Positions 58,298 to 64,000 of a stretch of 64,000 nucleotides of DNA are shown here, piece by piece. The stretch covers positions 1,736,001 through 1,800,000 of the forward strand of contig NZ_CP051130.1 in NCBI RefSeq assembly GCF_013378055.1. Direction: 5' to 3'. The notes under the pieces were generated by a model, which was not told where the DNA came from, did no database searches, and saw only the letters and a list, made by a program, of their open reading frames with translations. The position numbers and the translations under genes were made by a program. Within the stretch, counting starts at the first letter, position 1. Each line of letters starts with the position of its first letter. Origin of the DNA: Parasphingopyxis sp. CP4 (GTDB lineage Bacteria; Pseudomonadota; Alphaproteobacteria; Sphingomonadales; Sphingomonadaceae).

Positions 58298-59815
58298 ATG
58301 CTAATCGCTTTGGGTGCCGGCGCTTTGTCCGCCACCGGCTTTGCGCCGCTTGGGCTATGGCCGATGACGCTCGCCGCCTTTGCGGTGCTGATCGCATTGA
58401 CGCTCAACGTTGCCCGGATGCGCACAGCTTTTGCGACCGGCTATGTATTTGGTCTGGGGCATTTCATCGTTGGGCTGAACTGGATGGCGGGCTCCTTTGC
58501 CTATCAATCGGCAATGCCTGCCTGGCTGGGCTGGGTCGCGGTTATCATCGCTGCGCTCTATTTGTCCCTGTTTCCGGGACTCGCCACGGCATTGGCCTGG
58601 CGGATCGGCAAGGCGATGCCCGTTACCTTCGTCCTGTTGTTTGCAGCGACCTGGATCGCAACCGAGTTCCTGCGCGCCTCGATCCTGTTCGACTTTGCCT
58701 GGAACCCCCTCGCCGCGATCACTGTCAGCACATTGGGAAGCGAGGGACTGTTGGCACCATCCGTGCGGATCGTCGGTACCTATGGCCTGTCGGGGCTGCT
58801 CATCCTGTTGGCAGGCGCGATCTTCCTGATCTTCCACGAGCGGCGCTGGCCTGCGCTCGCCATGTTGGTCGGAATACCGCTGGTCCTGAGCATTGCCGGC
58901 TGGTGGAACCTGCCACTGACCCTGACCGCTCCCGCAGACGCCAATCGTCAAATGATTCAGGTGATCCAACCCAATATCGATCAGGCGGTGAAATGGGATC
59001 CGGCCTTTGCCCAGGACAATTTCGAGCGCCTCGCTGCAACGACAGGCGAGCCGTCAGATGAGCCGCGCCTTATCTTTTGGCCGGAAGCCGCGGTACCCGA
59101 ATTTATCGAGGATGATCCGGTCGCACGCCTCCGCATCGCCAGCCTGTTGGGTGAGGATGACATACTCTTACTGGGCGCAACCAAGCTTATCGTCGAGACC
59201 GACGAGGATGGTCGCCGCCGCGCTGTGGGTGCGCGCAACAGCCTGTATGCAATGGATGGCGATGGCGAAATTCTCGCCCGCTACGACAAGGCCAATCTTG
59301 TGCATTTCGGTGAGTATTTGCCTTTGCGCGGCTTTTTCGAAGCGGTTGGTATGTCGCGCCTCGCACCCGGCGATCTCGATTTCTGGCCGGGGCCTGGGCC
59401 TGCAACGCTGGACCTGCCGGGCTTTGGTCGGGTTGGTGGACAGATTTGTTATGAGATTATCTTTTCCGGCCAGGTCGTGGACCGGGACGATCGGCCAGAT
59501 TTTTTGTTCAATCCGTCGAACGACGCCTGGTTTGGCGCCTGGGGTCCGCCCCAGCATCTCGCCCAGGCGCGACTTCGGGCGGTTGAGGAAGGGTTGCCGG
59601 TAATCCGATCAACGCCCACCGGCATTTCCGCGGTGATCGATGCGCGCGGCTATGTTGTCGATCATATCCCGTATCAGGAAGCCGGAATGATCAGCAGTGC
59701 GCTGCCTGCCGCAGCCAGCCCGACTGTGTTCGCCCGCTACGGCAATCTCATCCCCCTGCTGTTTGCGCTCCTATTATGCGGATTGGCGTTTGCACTGATG
59801 CGCCGCCCTCGCTAA
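58298..59815 (+). CDS. lnt: Apolipoprotein N-acyltransferase
   Basis: Adds the third acyl chain to lipoproteins at the inner membrane. It has 505 residues: about six N-terminal membrane helices, then a periplasmic carbon-nitrogen hydrolase domain with the triad Glu in WPEAAVPEF, Lys in YDKANLVHFGEYLPL, Cys in GGQICYEIIF, a SNDAWFG segment, and a C-terminal helix (LIPLLFALLLCGLAFAL). The ATG at 58298 has GGGTGAG at 5 nt; upstream in-frame starts are less likely. Several lipoproteins in this window are its presumed substrates. Confidence 0.95.
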   Translation: MLIALGAGALSATGFAPLGLWPMTLAAFAVLIALTLNVARMRTAFATGYVFGLGHFIVGLNWMAGSFAYQSAMPAWLGWVAVIIAALYLSLFPGLATALAWRIGKAMPVTFVLLFAATWIATEFLRASILFDFAWNPLAAITVSTLGSEGLLAPSVRIVGTYGLSGLLILLAGAIFLIFHERRWPALAMLVGIPLVLSIAGWWNLPLTLTAPADANRQMIQVIQPNIDQAVKWDPAFAQDNFERLAATTGEPSDEPRLIFWPEAAVPEFIEDDPVARLRIASLLGEDDILLLGATKLIVETDEDGRRRAVGARNSLYAMDGDGEILARYDKANLVHFGEYLPLRGFFEAVGMSRLAPGDLDFWPGPGPATLDLPGFGRVGGQICYEIIFSGQVVDRDDRPDFLFNPSNDAWFGAWGPPQHLAQARLRAVEEGLPVIRSTPTGISAVIDARGYVVDHIPYQEAGMISSALPAAASPTVFARYGNLIPLLFALLLCGLAFALMRRPR

Positions 59816-59820
59816 GTGAC

Positions 59821-59836
59821 ATAAGGATTTCTTTAT
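59821..59836. promoter_or_regulatory. Operator-like palindrome upstream of metK
   Basis: ATAAGGATTTCTTTAT is a near-perfect inverted repeat (six of seven arm positions pair around a TT centre) located 6 nt after the lnt stop and 61 nt before the metK ATG. It resembles operators of ArsR-type SAM/SAH-responsive regulators (SahR/SamR type), as far as I recall them; no such regulator lies in the window. Confidence 0.45.
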
Positions 59837-59840
59837 ATGT

Positions 59841-59880
59841 AGACCGGACGTGCCAGCAGGGCCTATCCGGTCTTTCTTTA
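59841..59880 (+). promoter_or_regulatory. Terminator-like hairpin in the metK leader
   Basis: AGACCGGA (59841-59848) pairs perfectly with TCCGGTCT (59866-59873) around a 17-nt loop; TTCTTTA follows. It looks like an intrinsic terminator, yet only 17 nt separate it from the metK ATG. It is therefore either a terminator after lnt or, since any metK promoter must lie upstream of it, a transcription attenuator in the metK 5-prime leader. It does not match SAM-I or SAM-II riboswitches by eye. Confidence 0.6.
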
Positions 59881-59897
59881 TTGGATTGAGGACCAGC

Positions 59898-61103
59898 ATG
59901 CGCAGCAATTATCTCTTCACGTCCGAAAGCGTCTCAGAAGGCCATCCGGACAAGGTTTCGGACCAGATTTCGGACGCCGTCGTCGATCTGTTCCTGTCGC
60001 GCGATCCCGAAGCGCGGGTCGCTTGTGAGACGCTGACGACAACCGATCGCATTGTTCTGGCTGGAGAAGTTCGCGGTGTCGGCATGATCGATACGGACGG
60101 AAATTGGGAACCCGGCGCGCTCGAAGCTATCGAACAGGCAGCGCGCAGTGCGGTGAAGCGGATCGGCTATGAACAAGAGGGTTTTCATTGGAAGACGCTC
60201 GACTATGCCTGCCATCTTCACCCGCAATCGAGCGATATCGCGCAAGGCGTCGATTCGGATGGCAACAAGGATGAAGGCGCTGGCGACCAGGGCATCATGT
60301 TTGGCTATGCGTGCGACGAAACGCCGGACCTGATGCCGGCGACGCTCTATTATTCGCACAAGATACTCGAGCGTCTTGCCGATGATCGCCATAGCGGTGC
60401 GGCCCCGTTCCTCGAACCCGACAGCAAGAGCCAGGTCTCGCTGCGCTACGTAGATGGCGAGCCGGTTGCCGCAACGGCGCTGGTCGTCTCGACCCAGCAT
60501 GCCGCCAGCCACTCCAACGATGAAGGCCAGGCCGCGATCCGCGATTATGTGGTCGGCGTCTTTCATGACGTGCTGCCCGATGGCTGGATCACCGACGAAA
60601 CGGAAATCCACGTCAATCCGACCGGCAACTTCGAAATCGGCGGACCCGACGGCGATGCCGGGCTCACCGGACGCAAGATCATTGTCGACACCTATGGCGG
60701 CGCCAGCCCGCATGGCGGCGGCGCATTCAGCGGCAAGGATCCGACCAAGGTCGATCGTTCAGCCGCTTATGTGACTCGCTATCTCGCCAAGAATGTCGTG
60801 GCTGCCGGGCTTGCCAAGAAATGCACGATCCAGGTCAGCTATGCGATCGGCGTGTCGCACCCGCTATCCTTCTATGTCGATCTGCATGGCACCGGTCAGG
60901 TGGACGAAGCTGTGCTCGAAGAAGTGCTGCCGAATCTCGTAAACCTGACACCGCGCGGCATTCGCGAACATCTGAGCCTCAATCGACCGATCTATGAACG
61001 CTCTGCGGCCTATGGTCATTTCGGACGGACCGCCGAGGGCGACTTCTTCACCTGGGAAAAGACAGACCTGGTCGATGCGCTCAAGGCTGCTGTCGGGCAA
61101 TAG
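59898..61103 (+). CDS. metK: S-adenosylmethionine synthetase
   Basis: Makes SAM from ATP and methionine. It has 401 residues: [20 protein letters not shown] (ATP/metal His and Asp), [19 protein letters not shown], and [19 protein letters not shown] (phosphate-binding P-loop-like). Length is slightly above the E. coli enzyme (384). The ATG at 59898 has TTGAGGA upstream. Its 82-nt leader after lnt contains a palindrome and a terminator-like hairpin. SAM made here feeds several methyltransferases in the window (prmA, trmB, miaB). Confidence 0.98.
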   Translation: MRSNYLFTSESVSEGHPDKVSDQISDAVVDLFLSRDPEARVACETLTTTDRIVLAGEVRGVGMIDTDGNWEPGALEAIEQAARSAVKRIGYEQEGFHWKTLDYACHLHPQSSDIAQGVDSDGNKDEGAGDQGIMFGYACDETPDLMPATLYYSHKILERLADDRHSGAAPFLEPDSKSQVSLRYVDGEPVAATALVVSTQHAASHSNDEGQAAIRDYVVGVFHDVLPDGWITDETEIHVNPTGNFEIGGPDGDAGLTGRKIIVDTYGGASPHGGGAFSGKDPTKVDRSAAYVTRYLAKNVVAAGLAKKCTIQVSYAIGVSHPLSFYVDLHGTGQVDEAVLEEVLPNLVNLTPRGIREHLSLNRPIYERSAAYGHFGRTAEGDFFTWEKTDLVDALKAAVGQ

Positions 61104-61158
61104 CCACGCCGGGCAACCGGGCAGACAAGCAAATCCGACTACAGTATGAGCGGCTGCG

Positions 61159-62676
61159 ATGACCGATCCGGCTAATCTCTACGCCCATATTGCTGCGGCC
61201 GCCGAACAGGCAGGCAACAAGCCGCTTATCGTCGAGGGCGATACCGTCCGGCTGCGTTATGATGCACTCGACGCGGAAACCGCGCGCTGGGCGAATGCGC
61301 TGACGGACCTTGGCGGACAGCCGGGTGACCGCATCGTTGTACAGGTCGGTAAGTCGATCGAGAATGTCCTGCTCTATCTGGCGAGCCTGAGGTTGGGCCT
61401 CGTCTATGTTCCGCTAAATACCGCCTATACCGCGGCTGAGCTCGACTATTTCATTGCTGATGCGGAACCGGTGATCATTGTCTGCGATCCGGCTGCGGAA
61501 GGCTCGGTGGCCGGTATTGCCGGAGATGCGAAGCTCGTCACCCTGGATGCCACCGGCAGCGGCAGCCTGGCCGAACGCGTTTCGCAGGCCAGCACAGAGG
61601 CCGCCCCAATCGCGTCGCGCGCGGCAGACGATCTCGCCGCGATCCTCTACACATCCGGAACCACCGGCGTGTCCAAGGGCGCGATGTTGAGCCATGACAA
61701 CCTCGCTTCCAACGCGCGGGTCTTGCTCGATTACTGGCACTGGCAGTCAGACGATGTGCTGATCCATGCGCTGCCCATCTATCATGTCCATGGCCTGTTC
61801 GTAGCGCTGCATCTCGCGCTGCTCGGCGGGTCTACGATCCGTTTTCACAAGGCCTTCGACGCGGACGCGATCATCGCGGACCTGCCGCAGTCGACGGTAT
61901 TGATGGGCGTGCCGACCTTCTATGTCCGCCTCGCCGATCATCCAGGCGTCACGCGCGACGCCAGCAGTGCCATGCGCCTCTTCATCAGCGGATCGGCGCC
62001 ATTGCTCGAAAGCACTTTTACCGAGTTCGAAGCCAAGACCGGCCAGCCGATTCTCGAACGTTATGGAATGACGGAGGCGGGCATGATCACCTCCAATCCC
62101 TATGAGGGGAATCGGGTTCCCGGCACCGTCGGCTTTGCGCTGCCGGGCGTTTCAGCGCGCGTGGCGGATGAGCTTGGCAATGAAGTTGAACGCGGGACGC
62201 CCGGCGTTCTCGAAATAACCGGACCAAATCTGTTTCAGGGTTATTGGAAGAAAGCCGACAAGACCGCCGAAGAGATGCGCGACGATGGATATTTCATCAC
62301 CGGCGATATTGCGACGATGGACGCCGAAGGCCGCGTCGCGATTGTTGGCCGGGCGAAGGATCTGATTATCGCTGGCGGGCTCAACATCTATCCCAAGGAA
62401 ATAGAGCTTGCGATCGATGCGATTGACGGGGTGCGCGAGAGCGCGGTGATCGGGGTGCCGCATCCCGATCTTGGTGAGGCGGTGGTCGGGATCGTGGTGC
62501 GCGAGACCGAAACTATCGATGAAAGTGCGATATCCGCTGTGTTGGAAAATCGGCTCGCGCGCTTCAAGCAGCCGCGGAAAATCCTATTTGCCGATGCCCT
62601 GCCCCGCAACGCGATGGGCAAGGTGCAGAAAGCCAAGCTGCGCGACGACCATAGCGAGTTATTTGCCAGCACATGA
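61159..62676 (+). CDS. matB: Malonyl-CoA synthetase (MatB-type acyl-CoA ligase)
   Basis: An ANL-superfamily adenylating enzyme, 505 residues, resembling alphaproteobacterial MatB: AILYTSGTTGVSKGAMLSHDN (P-loop), ALPIYHVHGLFVALHLALL, VPTFYVRLADHP, ILERYGMTEAGMITSNPYEG, GYFITGDIA, GRAKDLIIAGGLNIYPKEIE and catalytic Lys in NAMGKVQKAKLRD. It would ligate malonate or a methylmalonate to CoA. It lies between metK and trmB, and its stop overlaps the trmB start (ATGA). Another short-chain acyl-CoA ligase specificity cannot be excluded. Confidence 0.87.
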   Translation: MTDPANLYAHIAAAAEQAGNKPLIVEGDTVRLRYDALDAETARWANALTDLGGQPGDRIVVQVGKSIENVLLYLASLRLGLVYVPLNTAYTAAELDYFIADAEPVIIVCDPAAEGSVAGIAGDAKLVTLDATGSGSLAERVSQASTEAAPIASRAADDLAAILYTSGTTGVSKGAMLSHDNLASNARVLLDYWHWQSDDVLIHALPIYHVHGLFVALHLALLGGSTIRFHKAFDADAIIADLPQSTVLMGVPTFYVRLADHPGVTRDASSAMRLFISGSAPLLESTFTEFEAKTGQPILERYGMTEAGMITSNPYEGNRVPGTVGFALPGVSARVADELGNEVERGTPGVLEITGPNLFQGYWKKADKTAEEMRDDGYFITGDIATMDAEGRVAIVGRAKDLIIAGGLNIYPKEIELAIDAIDGVRESAVIGVPHPDLGEAVVGIVVRETETIDESAISAVLENRLARFKQPRKILFADALPRNAMGKVQKAKLRDDHSELFAST

Positions 62677-63356
62677 CCGTAGATCCCGCCACCATCCGCC
62701 GCCTCTATGGCCGCTCCAAGGGGCACAAGCTGCGTGTCGGCCAGCAGGCGATGTTCGATACGATGCTACCCGAGCTCGCGATTCCCGAAGACGGTCCGCT
62801 CGATGCGCGCGCCATCTTCGGCAATGATAGCCCGCTCGAATTCGAGATCGGCTTTGGCTCGGGCGAGCATCTCGCCGCCCAGGCTGCCGCGCGGCCGGAT
62901 ACCAACTTTATCGGCTGCGAGCATTTCATCAACGGCGTCGTCGGGCTGCTGGGCCATATCAAGGATGCCGGGCTCACCAATATCCGCATCCATATGGGCG
63001 ATGCGCTCGACGCGCTTGAGCGGCTCCCCGATGGCTCGCTCGACCGGCTCTATCTGCTCCACCCCGATCCCTGGCCCAAAGCCAAACATGCCAAGCGCCG
63101 GATGATGAACCACGGCCCGATCGACATGATTGCCGCCAAGCTCAAACCCGGCGCCGAGTTCCGCCTGGGCACCGATCATCCGATCTATTGCCGCTGGGCG
63201 ATGATGATCATGGGCCAGCGACCCGAGTTCGCCTGGCAGGCGCAAAACCCGCGCGATTTTCTGGATCGCCCTGAGGATTGGCCCGAAACCCGCTATGAGC
63301 GCAAGGCCCGCGGAAAAGGCCATGAAGTCTGGTATTTCCGCTATCTGCGCCAATAG
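62673..63356 (+). CDS. trmB: tRNA (guanine-N7-)-methyltransferase
   Basis: Methylates G46 of tRNAs with SAM. It has 227 residues: N-terminal RLYGRSKGHKLRVGQQAMFD, SAM motif EIGFGSGEHLAAQA, GCEHFINGVVGLLGHI, the hallmark LHPDPWPKAKHAKRRMMN, and the end YERKARGKGHEVWYFRYLRQ. It is coupled to matB by a 4-bp overlap. After it comes 126 bp of non-coding DNA (63357-63482) with a TATAAT at 63462-63467. Confidence 0.96.
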   Translation: MTVDPATIRRLYGRSKGHKLRVGQQAMFDTMLPELAIPEDGPLDARAIFGNDSPLEFEIGFGSGEHLAAQAAARPDTNFIGCEHFINGVVGLLGHIKDAGLTNIRIHMGDALDALERLPDGSLDRLYLLHPDPWPKAKHAKRRMMNHGPIDMIAAKLKPGAEFRLGTDHPIYCRWAMMIMGQRPEFAWQAQNPRDFLDRPEDWPETRYERKARGKGHEVWYFRYLRQ

Positions 63357-63482
63357 GTGATTCGATGTTGAGGTGCGTCTTTGATAGGCTGTGTCTATGA
63401 TCATCGTTGAAAACAATCTATTCTGTACACCGCCAAAACAGCCTATGGGAACGGCAGATCATATAATGAGTTGGAGTTTCCG

Positions 63483-64000
63483 ATGCGAATGACAGTTTTG
63501 CTCGCGGTCTCGGCCGTCGCGCTCGCCGCCTGCAGCGGCCCCGCCGAACGTGAAACCGGCCCCGACGAAGGCGTCGATGGCGCTGTAGACGACGCCTCCT
63601 GGACCTATGACAATTCCGCAGAATGGGGCACGGCCAACGAAGATTATGCGACCTGCGCCACCGGTACCGTCCAGTCGCCGATCAATTTCGTCCGCGCCGA
63701 TGCGACGGACAGCGAAGACGTATCACTGCAGATCAACTGGCAGAGCGGCCCGATGACGATCGAAGGCGCCGGCTATAACAGCAATGTCGTGGCCCCCGAG
63801 GGCGGCTACATCATGCTCGAAGGCGAGCGCTATGATTTCATCCAGGCACATATGCACATGCCGAGCGAATATACGATCGAAGGCGAACAGCCGGCCGGCG
63901 ATATTCACTTTGTCCATGCCAGCGAAGCGGGTGAACTGGCCGTGATCGGCGTGTTCCTTGCCGAAGGCGAAGCCAATGAAGCGCTCGCCGCTGCGTTCGA
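63483..64000 (+). CDS. Alpha-type carbonic anhydrase lipoprotein (partial, 3-prime end outside window)
   Basis: The first 172 residues of an exported alpha-carbonic anhydrase. The signal peptide ends in a lipobox-like VALAACSG (C17). Family features are SWTYDNSAEWG, the start-of-core VQSPINFV (matching the usual QSPIN), zinc ligands in QAHMHMPSEY (two His) and DIHFVHAS (third His). The usual PSEH is PSEY here. It hydrates CO2 in the periplasm. The ATG at 63483 has TTGGAG upstream. The C-terminus is cut by the window. Confidence 0.92.
   Translation, partial: MRMTVLLAVSAVALAACSGPAERETGPDEGVDGAVDDASWTYDNSAEWGTANEDYATCATGTVQSPINFVRADATDSEDVSLQINWQSGPMTIEGAGYNSNVVAPEGGYIMLEGERYDFIQAHMHMPSEYTIEGEQPAGDIHFVHASEAGELAVIGVFLAEGEANEALAAAF

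Noticed and set aside
63462-63467. TATAAT as -10 box of the carbonic anhydrase gene
   Set aside because: It is 15 nt from the ATG and no fitting -35 lies 16-18 nt upstream, so it is more likely a chance match.

Overview
This 64 kb window is high-GC, gene-dense, chromosomal-type DNA from an alphaproteobacterium. The best fit is the order Sphingomonadales. Supporting signs are the TCA cluster layout (mdh-sucD-sucA-sucB-lpdA), a MucR/Ros-type regulator, the tsaB-rimI-mucR-fur-plsC-miaB-phoH-ybeY-corC-lnt-metK-trmB block, and a frequent TAT Tyr codon. No rRNA, CRISPR array, transposase or complete prophage was seen. There is one tRNA (Pro, GGG). No gene-free stretch exceeds 300 bases.

Layout. 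1-1.6 kb: the tail of an unidentified gene, then a TRIC/UPF0126 channel and a PepSY membrane protein. 1.6-9.5 kb (minus): TCA operon mdh, sucD, sucA, sucB, a small cysteine-bearing lipoprotein and lpdA; sucC is not here. 9.6-13.5 kb (minus): M20 hydrolase, then sdhB, a PaaI thioesterase and zapE. 13.6-20.1 kb: creD, an ATP-grasp ligase, an FMN lactate dehydrogenase, a C13-type cysteine peptidase, a second M20 hydrolase and a small membrane protein. 20.1-22.7 kb (minus): sdhC-sdhD-sdhA, split from sdhB by about 6.6 kb. 22.9-27.5 kb: a globin-coupled soluble chemoreceptor, an SDR, prmA, phhA and a DUF2459 protein. 27.5-32.6 kb (minus): bamD-recN-ligA, interrupted between recN and ligA by a DUF559 nuclease gene set among three REP-like palindromic repeats. 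32.7-38.4 kb: glycosyltransferase, yajC-secD-secF-Mth938 gene, monooxygenase and nitroreductase. 38.4-47.6 kb: tRNA-Pro, lone holin, cysteine-rich repeat protein with an overlapping partner, hybrid histidine kinase, hslVU, a redoxin lipoprotein, a DEAD-box helicase, DUF2461 and DoxX. 47.7-63.4 kb (plus): nfu, RutE-like reductase, tsaB-rimI, mucR, fur, two plsC genes, miaB-phoH-ybeY-corC, a PQQ-type dehydrogenase, lnt, metK, matB and trmB. The window ends inside an alpha-type carbonic anhydrase lipoprotein gene.

Most interesting. (1) Two exact copies of GTAACC-N16-CGAA lie in intergenic DNA 5 kb apart, each exactly 33 nt upstream of an ATG. One precedes a secreted protein with 19 cysteines in EGCCAA-type repeats; the other precedes a WCSYC redoxin lipoprotein. 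The motif matches what I recall for ECF sigma-F metal-stress promoters of Caulobacter, so this looks like a small envelope thiol/metal-stress regulon built on an unusual Cys-repeat peptide. (2) The DUF559 nuclease gene and its repeats form a compact mobile-looking unit whose palindromes also supply ribosome-binding sequence to ligA and coding sequence to the nuclease. (3) The 82-nt metK leader holds an operator-like palindrome followed by a terminator-like hairpin, suggesting SAM-linked control.
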